Of a stretch of DNA of 64,000 nt, positions 44,266 to 56,099 are shown in pieces. The stretch is from positions 549,441,205 through 549,505,204 of the forward strand of contig NC_092872.1 of NCBI RefSeq assembly GCF_028372415.1. Direction: 5' to 3'. The number at the start of each line of letters is the position of its first letter. The stretch's first letter is position 1. Made by a program: the position numbers and the translations under genes. The notes under the pieces were generated by a model. The model had not been told where the DNA came from. It saw nothing but the letters and a program-made list of their open reading frames with translations, and made no database searches. This stretch comes from Notamacropus eugenii (taxonomy: Eukaryota > Chordata > Mammalia > Diprotodontia > Macropodidae).

Positions 44266-44639
44266 CATCGTTTTTCCTCTCCAGAAATCAAACTTCCTTA
44301 AAGGCCTATATTAAGCCAGTTTTCCACACTTATTGTTTTCCTGTTTCTATGTTGTCTCATAAATGACTAGCAAATATCCAGAGCCTGTTCTTGTACTAAG
44401 AGCTTTGGACAGTACAGAAGCTGCATTCAATATGGCACCAGCCACCAAGGAATTCACAATCTTCTTGCGGAAACAAGATAATGACAATAGTACAAGACAA
44501 CATGCACTTTGAATTGTCTGAGCCACCCTGTAAGTCTTACAGGAAAGAAAACCGGAATGGCTGAGGACAGCTTTGTGAAGGAGGAAAGACGTTAAGTCCT
44601 TTAAGTCCTGGGCTTTCAAGAGTGTATTTAATTTGATGT
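44266..44639. other. Probable eroded antisense L2, otherwise unassigned
   Basis: 'aatgactagcaaatatccag' to 'aaggaattcacaatcttctt' (44360-44470) has the order of an antisense L2 3' end, but it is heavily diverged. Confidence 0.4.
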
Positions 44640-44850
44640 GGTATAAGGCAAAGGGACTATGGAGTAGACAGCAGATTGGTAGTTACATAGGCAGTGGGCC
44701 TGGGTTTGAATATTCACTCTACTACTTAACAGTGATGTGATATTCAGCTACTTATTTTCCTTTTCTATTTCAGGGTCCTCATCTACAAAGTAGAGGATTT
44801 AGGCAATGTCATTTCTAAGGTTCTTTCAAGCTCTAGACCCAGTGATCCTT
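44640..44850 (+). repeat. MIR
   Basis: Sense: 'agtgggcctgggtttgaata', 'ttcagggtcctcatctacaaa', tail 'atttctaaggttctttcaag'. Confidence 0.7.
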
Positions 44851-45869
44851 CAACTAACAGGATAAATAAAATGTCTCATAGTGAAATATCAGGCCTCAAA
44901 TAGCAGGTAAGGAGTAAGAGGAAATTTGCCCAACATCACCGTAATAACAGCATAGAAGGGTCAGCTGCCGACTCCTCTCCTGGGTCAGACTAGCCCCGGG
45001 TGTATGTCCAGATTAGTCTCCTTGTGTTTCTCTCCTCCATTTTTTCCATTTCAAGGTGATGGGCCTCATCTGATTTGGTCAACAACTATCCTGCTGAGCG
45101 ATGCACACCTCTGATGAGCTTCTGTTTTTGAATTTTTAAGTGTTTGGCCACATGGAAAATTTTTAAAGGAAAAATAAAACACTTCCCAGACATGACTCAT
45201 ACATCAAGACTGACAAAGTGAAATCAGCCACTGATGAGGAAGACTAAGCTTCTAGGTCGCTCTTGACAACCAAACATATTGCCTCAATATATTAACAGGT
45301 TTGCAAAAGTTTTAGATAAATGTATGTGTGATAGGCTAAAAGACTGACACACCCACCCCAGGCACAGATTTTCAGGGCTTTTCCTCATAATCAGTAATAT
45401 TTTTAAAATTATAGGGCCCACTTCCAGGTCATGTGAACCACAGTTGGCAGACTGGACATCTTCTCTGATCTCCCCATCTCTCAAATTTCTCCAAAGGAGA
45501 AATTAGGTACCAAAGATTAAGCAACTTCAACTGTCTCTAAGATCTAGGATACCCAGCGTCTAGAGGAAGATTAAAAAAAAATATGACCTAAAAACCCAGG
45601 AACTGATGCTTAATGACCCTGAACTCCCTCACCACCCCTCAGGCCTCACCTGTCACACCTCACCTCTCACATTACTAGTGGTAAGGTCACACTAGCAGAC
45701 CCAAGAGGACATCAGCTTACATTAAAATCCACTCTTAAATCCCATAATCATCTCCCTCTTTCTACTGCCATGGAGAGCCCACCTCCAAGTTGTGGAGTTT
45801 TCTTAGGACTCAACAACCAGCTTGGCCATAGCCCTTCCGGAGCCCTTCCGGAGCCTTCTGAGGGCTAAA
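44851..45869. other. Unassigned sequence
   Basis: No recognised element over about 1 kb. A short 11-base tandem duplication 'cccttccggag' lies at 45832-45853. Confidence 0.35.
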
Positions 45870-47500
45870 AAGAAGCACCAGTGCTGCAAAGTCCTGAACT
45901 GGTGATTCTGGGAAAAGTAGGTTCTGGACTACCAAAGCAACCAGAGGATTGAGAAACAGAGGGAATGGGACAAGTCACCAGTGCATGTGAGGAGCTATGC
46001 AGCACTCCACTGAAGCTAAGGGAAAGAGCACTGCATCCAGCTGGGGCCAGTTCTGAGTACCCAAAGGTCAGCTGGGGCTGAGACCCGGGTTTGTGAACCA
46101 TGGATTGCCCAGTATAGGAAGAGGCTGAGATGCTTTGAGATCTAGCCCTCAAGAAAATCACAATCAAAGGAGAGAAATACAGGAAATGAGTAATAAGGGG
46201 GAAAGGGGAGGGGAGGAAGTTGAAAGTACCAAAGATTTCAAGAGGAAGAAAATTTGAAGACCTTGAACATAAACAGATAAATCAATAACAGTATCATAGG
46301 AAATATATTCTCCCAATCTAGTGAATGAGTTCAGGTATCTATGAATAAATACTGCAAAATGAAGGAAAATGATCTAACATTTGATAAATCAGAGAAGAGT
46401 TTGAGGAGAACATGGAATCATAACACACTGTTCCTGAGCAGTTCAAAAGAGAAATGAAAATTGTAAGAATAGGTTTTATGTCCTGAAAGGCAAAAATAAG
46501 GAGCAGAAGAGAAAAACTGGAATATATAATAGCAAGCCAAAATAAGAACAATAGATTGGGGATGCAAATACACAGAGGTGAAGGACAACCTAGAAGAAGA
46601 TAAGCAAAAAAAAATTTATTTTAAAATAAAATAAAAACTTACTGTGCAAGTAAAACATACTGATCTCAAAGACAGGATGCATAAAGACAACCTAAGAATC
46701 ATTAAGTCTCCCAGAACACAATGGGACAAAAAATCTTAATACCAAAATTAAGGAAATAATGAGAGTACTGTCCAGAACGTCTAAACATAGAAATGAAATT
46801 TCAATTGAAAAAAATCACATATCACCTTCAGAAAAATACCCAAGACTGAAAACTGCAAGATACATGGTGGTTAAATTTCACAATTCAGCTCAGAAACAAC
46901 ACATTCTTCAAGCCATCGGGAGAAAGATCAAGAGAAGATATAGATCAGTAGTAGGGGAGAAGTTCTATCATAGGGCAGTATCCTCTGTCATCTGCAATAA
47001 ATGGCATTGTTCTGAGAGTGAGGCACAACAGAAATGGAGAATTCATGGAGTAAACCTTATAGGCAGGGACAGAAAATGTGAAGAGCCTACAACGTATATC
47101 TTGGAAACTTTGATGGCATGAAGAATACGGACAAAAGAGAGAGACCAAATAAGTATAGGGGTCACCAATCAGAGTATGAAGGTCTAAAGTAAACAGCAAG
47201 AGAATATGGATAATAAAAAGAGTGAGAGAAATCCTTTATATACAGAGGAATAAATGAAAATAAAATTTAAAAAAATGAAGAAGAGTAGAGGAAGGGGGAA
47301 TCTACTTGAATAAGAGGAAAAAAAGGGAGGAAAGACATATATAACCAGATAAAAGCAGGCAAGAAAAAAAAACTAATAAAAACCTAAAGGAAAAGAAGTA
47401 ACACATGAAAAGGGGATCAGGAGTAAGGGGACAAAAGCCAATGGGAGCAGGACTATCTTAAAACAAAAACATTAAAGTAAAGGAACTGGGAGAAAAGAGT
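45870..47500 (+). repeat. Old decayed L1, second copy: 5' region and ORF1
   Basis: The 5' part (45870-46200) parallels 27100-27400. ORF1-like remnants are 46350-46930, including 'YPRLKTARYMVVKFHNSAQK', which stands where L1 ORF1p has its '..TPR.I.V.F' strand. The sequence continues through 46930-47230, which parallels 28880-29200 of the first copy. Confidence 0.65.
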
Positions 47501-47639
47501 GATAGGGTCCCTCCAAGGCTCAGAGCCACCTAGCAAGTAGCAAGTCAAATTAGTTTGGTCTTTCACCTAAGGGTGAGGGAGTGACTACCCTTGGACCTGA
47601 TGTCCTAAATCCTTTTGAGAGGAACTGCACATGAAAATG

Positions 47640-47985
47640 TAGAGGACAAAGGTCAACAAGAGAAGGTATAGATCAATAGGGGAGAGGCCCTACTTTGGAG
47701 TGGTATCCTTTCCGATATGTGCAATAATTAGCATCATTCTGGGAGTGAAGCACATTGGAAAAGGGGAATTCATGGGCATGAAGCACCTTAAGCATTGGCA
47801 GAAGCACCTAGAAGAGAAAATCTAGAATGGATGTCTTGGATGTTTTGATTGAATGAAGAATACAGAGAAAACAGAGAGACTAGATAAGTCTCAGGGTCAT
47901 GAATCAAAGAATGAGAGTTTAGAATAAACAGAGAGAAAAGATGGATAATGAAGAGACTGAGGACTTGGACAAGATTTAAAACACA
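47640..47985 (+). repeat. Second, direct copy of the old-L1 segment at 46918-47250
   Basis: The same order of phrases is found about 725 bases downstream: 'gaaggtatagatcaatagg', 'gcatcattctgggagtgaag', 'gatgtcttggatgttttg', 'gggtcatgaatcaaagaatg'. The two are clearly diverged, so this is an old tandem duplication or two overlapping insertions. Confidence 0.6.
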
Positions 47986-48785
47986 CCCCAGTCTATCTGC
48001 CAAAGATAGCAAATTTTCAAATGGAAGCAGTGTGCCAGGGGACTATCCAATAAGCCCAGTCCTTATGAGCACAGGCAGACTACTCAACTGATGCAATGAC
48101 CATATGGACTTGTGGTCAGTGGACAATGACCACATGGAGCATGCACAAACATTCAGCAACTGGCTCTAGTCCACTAATGACATGGTGAAAAGGAGCCATT
48201 TTATTTGGCTATGGAACTAGAAATCTAGGGTGCATTCAGAAGGTACTAGTCATCCAGAACCTGGAGTTTGGTTGATCTTTTTCTAGTCTTGCTACAATTC
48301 AAGTGAAAGAGAAAATTATGTAAAGGGGGAGGTCTCAGGCACTCCTCATTCTAAAGCCAACATGTGGCCCATGAATGTAGGCCTCTATTCTTTGTATCTT
48401 TGTGTTTGTTCTTTCCTATTTTAGGTGAAGAAGATTAGAAATGGCCAGGACCTTGTGGGCTTTGCAAGGACCAGAGGCCAAGTATTGGAGTCTAGGATCC
48501 AGAGTGCATGCCTGTATTTGCTACAGTCTGGATGATGAGGAACAAAGTCTCAAGAAACCTGCTCAGCCTAGTCCAGCAGTAGTAGAGATGTAGAATCATT
48601 AAACATGCCAAATTTGGGAGTAAATTGATGGATCAATGTTGTGTAGAAACTATGTTAAGTCTAAGCCCACTCTCCCAAAGGTTATATAGGAGGGAGTCCT
48701 CCCCCAGGTATTGGGAAAGGGGGAAATTTTTGTACTGTGCTTCCTCTATCTTCACAATAAACATCTCTCTATAATTAAAAAAAAG
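47986..48785 (+). repeat. LTR-like sequence (unconfirmed)
   Basis: 48683-48688 is a TATATA box and 48756-48761 is an AATAAA signal, 73 bases apart, with 'cctctatcttcacaataaac' before an A-rich run at 48777. This is the layout of the promoter/poly(A) end of a retroviral LTR. No second LTR, primer-binding site or gag/pol motif is visible, so it could be a solo LTR or chance. Confidence 0.3.
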
Positions 48786-48899
48786 GGGAGATGGGGGAAG
48801 GGATGGGGATTGGAACTGGATCTGTAATTTCAGTGCTATAGAAAACTTTCTGATAAGTAAACTCCCTCTAACAACGCAAGTTGGAACCTTATCTACAAC

Positions 48900-49015
48900 T
48901 TACAGTTTGAGAGGTAAAAAATGTTGCCCAATATCACACAATCATTTTGTGTCAGTTGTAGACTTAAACACAAGTCTTCCTGACTTGAAGGCCAGCTCTC
49001 TTGTCATTATACTGT
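48900..49015 (-). repeat. MIR fragment
   Basis: Antisense: 'cccaatatcacacaatcatt', 'acaagtcttcctgacttgaa'. Confidence 0.6.
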
Positions 49016-49255
49016 GATGGACCAGAAGCAGCTGGTGGCCCAAGTTAGGAAGACCTGAGTTCAAACCTAGCATCAGATACTTACTTGCTGTGTGACCCTG
49101 GATAAGTAACTTAACCTCTCTCCTTTCAGCCTTAGCTTCCTTATCTGTAAAATGGGGATAATAATAGCATTTACCTCCCAAGCATGTTGTGAGGATCAAA
49201 TCAGATATTATTTGTTAAGTACTTAGCACAGTGTCACATAGTAAGCACTATCTCT
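49016..49255 (+). repeat. MIR
   Basis: Sense: 'gaagacctgagttcaaacct', 'ctgtgtgaccctggataagt', 'ttatctgtaaaatggggat', and 3' 'cacatagtaagcacta'. Confidence 0.85.
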
Positions 49256-49269
49256 CCCCTGGTACAGAA

Positions 49270-49465
49270 AAAAAAAATCACTGGCCCTGGAGTCAGATGA
49301 CCTGGGTTCAAATCTCACCATGATAATTAATTACCTGTATGACTTTGGGCAAGTCACTAAACCTCCCTGGATCTCTGATTCCTTATATGCAAATATGGTT
49401 GGTATTAGACTAGGTGGCTTGTGTGGTCCATTCAAGCACGAGAGCTATGATCCTATAAAATGTCT
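49270..49465 (+). repeat. MIR, directly behind the previous one
   Basis: Sense: 'ctggagtcagatgacctggg', 'gactttgggcaagtcactaa', tail 'attagactaggtggcttgtg'. Confidence 0.8.
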
Positions 49466-49990
49466 TTTCAAACTACCATACAGAAAAAGGGCCCATGTAT
49501 ACAAAAGGAACATCTCTTTTTGGCAAAAGAATTGGAAACCAAGGGGAATGCCCATCAATGGGGGAATGGCTAAACAAGTTGTGATACATGAATGTGATGG
49601 AATATTATTGGGCTCTAAGAAAAGATGAAGGAAGTGGTTTCAGAAACACTTGGGAAGACTTGTATGAACTTGTATAAAGTGAGCAGAACCAGGAGAACAA
49701 CTCAATGACAGAACACTACAAAGATGAGCAACTTTGAAAACAGTTATTAGTTATTAGTAACTCTACACAACGACCAACTACAATTCCAAAGGACTCACGA
49801 TGAAACATGCCTTCCACCTCCTTACAGAGAGGGGATAGACTCAGAGCTTGAACTGAAGCATAGTTTCTTCTGTTTTGCATGACTCCATATATTGGTAATG
49901 AGTTTTGTTTGTCTTGTCTTCTTAGGCAGGAAAGAAGGAGGAAGGAAGGAAAAAATTTGAAACTAAAAATAAAATGAAACTGAACTAAAA
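49466..49990 (+). repeat. 5'-truncated L1 3' end
   Basis: 'caaaagaattggaaaccaag', 'gggggaatggctaaacaagt', 'gcagaaccaggagaacaact', 'tgactccatatattggtaat', ending in 'aactaaaaat...aaaat'. Confidence 0.85.
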
Positions 49991-50034
49991 ATTAAAAAAT
50001 AAGAACTACTATATGGAACATTTAAAAAATACTT

Positions 50035-50385
50035 CGATTGATAAATCAATAAACATTTATTAAGCTCCTACTATGTGGCAAGCACTGCACCAGATGCTGG
50101 GAGTACAAATACAAAGAATGAGACAAACCCTATCAAGAAGCTTACATTTTGATGAAGGAGACAAATACCTATAAAATATATAAAGTTAATCAATACAATG
50201 TAGTCTAGGAGAGAGATCCTTAGAAGTTGGGGATGGGGAAAGTTAGGCAGGGGTTCATAAAGAAAGTGGTGCATGAGCTTGGCACAGAATTTACCTGAGA
50301 AAAGAGTGAAAGACATAGTACAATAATTAGGGAAGATGGTGAGGACTAGTAAAGGATGTTTTAAGTGTAACAGTGACAACTCTAA
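50035..50385 (-). repeat. L2 3' end
   Basis: Antisense terminus 'tcaataaacatttattaagc', then 'tactatgtggcaagcactgc', 'agaagcttacattttgatga'. Confidence 0.85.
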
Positions 50386-52039
50386 CTACACTGCCTGAAG
50401 GCTAGGTATGCCACATTTTAACCCTCACCCTAGGATTCTCAGGTACCCTTAGAGGGTTGGGGGGATCTCTTTGCCACTGGTTCAAACCTCTACCAATTGT
50501 GTTCCCATAATTTTAGAAGCCCAAGTACCCCTGTTCCACTTCACCAATCAACAGTCAAATTAGCTTTTATCAAGGTATAGTTAACTGAAAAGATGTGGTG
50601 AGAACAAACATATGAACATTCCCCCCCAACATCTGGGGAGGATCATGATTCCCTGTACCCCATTCAGTCTCTGAGAAGGGTATGTGGATTAGGTTCATAG
50701 TTAAGTTTAGTTCCTATAGAGCATCAGTCCCACTAAGTTCCAACTCCAAAGTGCCTCTCACCCACCCTACCCACCCCCATCATTCTAGTTTCTTCAGTAT
50801 TATGCCTGGAATCCTGGACTCCAAGGTTCACATATCTCAAATTCCCAGGTCCAGGACTCCACTCCATGAACCAAGAACTGAAACAAACAAACAAAACAGA
50901 CCAAAACCATGAGCCCATTTCTTGGGGCCACAGGGCATAAGAGGAGGAAAAGGTAGCCCTCAGGCCTTTCCCCCTCACTCCATGGTGCCCCTGGTGTGGG
51001 TGAACAAGATCTTCAACCCTGGACACCACCAGAAAAAGACTGTTCCAGCATGTTAGTTTTAAAGACAACAGTCAGTTCCAGCAATGCAGCCAATGGAAAA
51101 AGGATGCTCCCACCCATGTGAAAAGTGAAAGATGCCTTCTCTCAGAATCAGGTCCCTGGCATCTCTCACACTGGTACCTTCATCTTAGGTGATCTAGGCT
51201 TGTACCAAAGACCAAATATATAAGCTTGGGAAAAACCTGGAAATATTTGTAGGCAATGGGGAAGGAACTAATAGATAGGGAGAGGTTAAAAATTCAAGAA
51301 AAAATAGGATGATTCAGAGGAAAATCTACTGGAAAAAGCAATCAACGGGGATCAAGCGCATGTGTAGAGGGATTGGGCGTGGCAAAGAAAAGAGCCACCT
51401 CTTTGTCAGAGACTAGAGAAAAGGAGATGGGTTTTGAAATAAACAGGGAGCAGAGGAACTCAGGTTGAATGTTCTTTATAGAGACAAAGTCCTCAACTGA
51501 GAAATGGGGTAAGAGAGGCTTGAGTTTGGAAGAGAAGGTTTAGAATTAATTCTATAGGAGTAAAGTAGGAAATCAACTGGGGAGAAATAAAATGATTGCC
51601 TTATTGCAGTGAGGGCCCAGTTGAAGTTAGATAACATGAAATTATAATGTATTCAATCACCATAGTTGTAAATTTTTCTCCAGCTCCATTCAACAGCATG
51701 GGAGTAGGAGCAGAAGAGGCAAATGGTGGGAGTAACACAGGATTGAGAGGATGAGCAGTGATAAGGGAAGTGAGTAAGATACTTAATAGTTAAAGACATC
51801 ATGGGGATAAATTGGTTAAGTGTAGAAATGGGACTGGTAAAGGAGGAAAGTGAAGTGAAAGCAGGGGTAAGGCCAAAGAAAGAACTGAGGGGGGGAAGGA
51901 GGGAAGAACACAGAACAAAGAATAATTCCTCTAATTGAAAACAGGATCATTGGTCTATTGTTTTTCTTTATGACTTGTTTTCAGCATTTTGATTCATATT
52001 TTAAAATTAAAATAGAAATATAAGCCATAAATTCAGCTC
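50386..52039. other. Mostly unassigned; a possible old repeat at 51270-51800
   Basis: 51330-51500 ('aagagccacctctttgtcag', 'agagaaaaggagatgggttt') has the flavour of an interspersed repeat I have no name for. The rest has no recognised element, apart from 'aacaaacaaacaaaaca' at 50882. Confidence 0.35.
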
Positions 52040-52245
52040 TAGGCAGTGTAGCCTAGTGGTAAACACATTACATTTGGAGTAACAGAAGCAAATCCCAGCT
52101 GTAGTATGTGCTACATGTATGGGCTTGAACCCATCACTTCCCCTGTCTGAGTGTCAGTTTATTCATCTATAAAATGAGGAGGTTGCACTAGATAAGAGTC
52201 TATTAAAGAACTGTTTAAGGTCTGTTCCAGCCCTACATCCCATAA
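52040..52245 (+). repeat. MIR
   Basis: Sense: 'gcagtgtagcctagtggtaa', 'cttgaacccatcacttcccc', 'ttcatctataaaatgagg', tail 'gcactagataagagtctatt'. Confidence 0.78.
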
Positions 52246-54984
52246 TTTTATTTGTACTTTTAGAGTATTCCAAAAGTCGTATAAAGTTAAAGAGGAAAAA
52301 CTAGATTCTGAAAATGCACACAAAAAATGTGCTTGTTAGAAATGAAACTATAAGTAATATAAAAATCAAAGAAAAAGAAATTTAAAAGGAATTGCTAATT
52401 TTTTTTCTTCAGAACTAAGATGTTATTAGTCTAGGAACTCTTGGTATGGAAACTCTTTTCTCCAATTCATATTCAGAGTTATGTTTAAAGAATTGCCTGC
52501 AGGCCCTGAGATGATGTTTGTTTGAGGATGAGCAGAGAATTGGAGTAGAAACTGGAAATCGATGCCTGAGAGCCAGGACAAAAATCCCTATTGTATCCTG
52601 ACTCAAAGACTAAAGGAGCTGTGACTGTATAGGAAAGTCTGTCTGATGTCCCTTTCATCCCAAGAGGAGAAGACAATGGAAACTTCTAAAGGGTGGAAAA
52701 GTAAACAAGGGCTCTGAGAGGAAGATATGAGAAGCGCAGGCAATGATGCATGGGGAAACTGAGACACTACCTAAACAAAAAGCAGGGACAATGTGGTACA
52801 GAGCAGAAGTTGCCCTCTGGCACTACCACAGTCTCTGTTTAAGCAGCTCCAATCATGTATTGAGGTACCCAGACAAAGAGATGGGAGATTCTCATAACTG
52901 CTAGGAACATTTTCAGAAATGGGGGATCGGAGCTAGATAGGAAAGAGATTTTTATTCATTCATATTTTATAACTTCCTAAGAGCAGAGAAGGACCAAATG
53001 AACCCTGATCAGAAGAAACTTGGGTATAACACAAGCCCATCATAATTATCTATGGAGGAAGGGCTAGAGTTAACTCTTCTGAGGCCAATTCCTTTAGGTA
53101 CATTTAGTCTTTTTGTTTCATCTCTGAGCAGGTTTAACAAAATCCATACCTTCTCAGGAACAAAGATGAGGGTGTTGATTAGAGAGAAACCCATACTTGA
53201 AGAGAGGAGTTGGGAATCTTGGGGGGAGGGTTGCCCACATAAAAGTAGAGGTCAGATAAAAGAAAATAACTAGTTCTTCTGTTTACTAATCCTTTATCTT
53301 CTGTTTCATTAACTTCTAAAATCACATTCATCCACTATCAGAAGGTACTAAACATCCAAAGTCTGAGGGACTGATTCCAATCAACCCCAAGAGTTTAATC
53401 CTCAGTCTCTCTATCTAGGGAGACACCACCTAAGATACTCTGTTCATGTACTAGACCCATGTTACATATTTTTTTCTAGTTGCTTAGGTAGGGAAAGGCT
53501 CTTTTAAGTATTAAGCTATCACTAATCTATGAGAATTTTGTAAGATTTCATTTGTTGAACTTTTATAACCTTATATTTGAGGGTAATTGTAATGTCCAGA
53601 TCCATAGCTGTGGTAGTCTCGGGCCCTCAATAAAGTCAACTAATTTGGGTATTCTCTAACAACTCGGTTGAATGAAGTTTTTGGGACTTTATATATGGTG
53701 CAGGGTAGGGGGGCAGGCAACAATAAGAATTGTGCCGTGTGGACTTCATTGGGACTCTTTCATTCAAGGCATTGAGGTAGACACTTGAAAAAGAAATGCC
53801 TGAATCTCCCCTGATCCCCAAGGAACTTTCCAGAATTGGGGATATGATCAAATGTGCCAATTGATCCTCAGTTTAATTCCTGAGAACAGCAAGTATTTCA
53901 ACTGGAGTGAGCGTAGCATGTGGTCAATTGCCACAGCTGCTTCCAGCCAAGAATGTGTGGCTTAGCACCAAAGGACCTGGGCACATCATGATGATTGGCT
54001 CCTTGGACCCATGATGGATCAAAGGGGTATTTACATTGAGAAGATTGGCCATTAAGCATGGAATCTCCCCACTCAATAAACTTTAAAAGAGAGGAATTTG
54101 TCTTCTCCAAGCTTCCTCTTCCTCTTTCTTCCTTCCTCTCCAGAAGGTGTGGCAAACAGCTTTCATTCTGCAACAATGTGTGAGGTGTGGAGAAGGGACA
54201 ATTTTGCCCTTCCCTCCTAACAACAATGGCTTTGAGCACATGGCATCAGATACAAGTCCTGCCTAGGCAAGCCTGAGTCTAGCCTTTGGCTCCCAGCTGC
54301 CTCTTCTACTTTATGTTTCTTCCCTAAGCAATTGGCTAAAACAGAACAGCAATCCTAAGATAGACAAGTCCAACTTTGAAAGAAGTCTCATGAATTCAAA
54401 TGATAGGGAGATGCTGAGTCCTTCCATTGGAGCTGACTGAAAGCAAATGAATGTCCTGCACTCACCCTTCTCAGAGAACTTCACCACCAGCAGGAGGATA
54501 AACTCAAACCCCACCCTACTTTGCTAAAAGATGTGAGCCTCAAGGGAATTGTTTGGTCAGTACAAAGTCAAGGTGAAAGTGAAAGGACCAATCAACAATC
54601 CGGAAAAATGCTTCTTATTTTAATCTTTTAAATCTCAGCCTCCTGAGAGAGTTATTGTAGTGATGAGTTACTGCTATTTAAGTCTTTGTGAAAGCACTTC
54701 TTGTTAGTCTTTTATGTTAAGCATTCTTTTTATGTGAAGGAAATAACTTCCCCTAGATCTGATTTAAAAATGTACATTGAGCATCCCATTCTCTCCTTTG
54801 AGGAAAGACCCTAGACATGATGCAAAGCCAAGCCTTAAACAATTTTTACCCAAAGCTACATCATAAACAGGTAAAAAGTCAGAGTTCAAGAAAGAATCTA
54901 GCCCCTTATTTTTGAGGCTAAGACTGAATATGGTCCCCTATGTGATATGAGTCCAAGTACTAAGAGGGACCTGTGGCAGAAGAG
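52246..54984. other. Longest repeat-poor stretch in the window
   Basis: About 2.7 kb in which I recognise no SINE or LINE. An AATAAA with 'gggccctc' before it lies at 53629-53634, and 'ctcaataaactttaaaagag' at 54073. I found no exon with plausible splice sites and homology. It could be single-copy conserved non-coding DNA or an old LTR that I cannot place. Confidence 0.4.
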
Positions 54985-55130
54985 AGATGAGCATCCCAAT
55001 AGCCATTCTTTGTGTTGTCAAAAGCAGCTTACCCACGGTCACATAATTAGTGTATGTCAGAAAGACTTGAACCCAAATCTTTCTTACTCTGAGGTTGGCC
55101 CCTATCCACTAAGCCACAGTGCCAATTGCT
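54985..55130 (-). repeat. MIR fragment
   Basis: Antisense: 'cccacggtcacataattagt', 'cttgaacccaaatctttctt', 'tatccactaagccacagtgc'. Confidence 0.7.
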
Positions 55131-55364
55131 AAATTAAAGTCTTGCCAAAGTAATATTTTGTCTTGGTTTGGTTTGGTTTTCCTCAGACAGGACAACAGGC
55201 TCTCCTATAACTATAATACTAGAGGTGCCCACTGAAAGCTTATGAAGATGAAGCAAACAGAACAGGGAGAGTCATGCATTGATCCCAGACAGAAGTCCAT
55301 GGAAATGGCTTTAAGTTGAGGCTTAGTACAAGGGAGAAAAGGGCAACAATCACCACTGAGGGCA

Positions 55365-55535
55365 TTAATATGATATAATAGAAGGAGCATTTGACTTGGG
55401 GTGAAAAGACCTGGATTTGAGTCCTGGCTCCAACACTTACTAACAAGTCACTTGAATATCTTGGGCCTACAATTTCCTCATGTGTAAAATGGAGAAGACT
55501 ATGCAGGAATTGAAGAGTTATTTTTGGTTATCCCC
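55365..55535 (+). repeat. MIR
   Basis: Sense: 'ggtgaaaagacctggatttg', 'gtcctggctccaacacttac', 'tcctcatgtgtaaaatggag'. Confidence 0.8.
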
Positions 55536-55539
55536 ACTG

Positions 55540-55800
55540 GTTCTTCTAATAATAGCTTCTATAGCACTTCAAGGTTTACAAAGTTTTTACATGTTATCTC
55601 ACTTAGTCCTCATAACTCTGAGAAGTGGGTGCTATTATTATCCCCATTTTTTACAGATGAGGAAATTGAGGAATTGAAGCAAGTCAAGTGACTTGCCCAA
55701 GGAGTCACACAGCTACTAAGTGTCTGAGGCTGAATTTGAACTTAGGTCCTCTTGACTCCAAGTTTAATACTCTATTTACCATGCTGCCTAGCTGTCTGTA
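55540..55800 (-). repeat. MIR/MON1-type CORE-SINE, well preserved
   Basis: Antisense: 'tttacatgttatctcactta', 'gtgctattattatccccatt', 'ttgcccaaggagtcacacag', and the head 'ccatgctgcctagctgtct'. Confidence 0.88.
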
Positions 55801-56099
55801 AATGTGGGAAGCCACTAGCCCAGCCTTCCCCAGCTGTATCCCTCTACATAAAGAAGCAAGGCAAAGATTGCCCAGGACCAGGGAAAGGAAGAAGCCTATG
55901 CAATTAGTGAGGGAAGAGACATATGGACCCCCAAATACAAACAGGCAAGAAGTGGGGTGTTTCTGATGTCTGGGTAAATTCCTGTCAAGAGAGAAGTCTG
56001 CTTTATTTTCCTATTTCTTTTTTAATCTTTGTTTCATGGGATGATGGTTGACTGGGTAGGGGATAAAGGAGGGATATTTTCAAAAAGGAAGATGATATA

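Noticed and set aside
45832..45853. Tandem 'cccttccggag' duplication as a regulatory site
   Set aside because: Two copies of an 11-mer without further context are not enough.
53400..54100. Endogenous retrovirus around the AATAAA signals at 53629 and 54073
   Set aside because: No paired LTR, primer-binding site or gag/pol/env motif found. Two poly(A) signals in AT-rich DNA are expected by chance.
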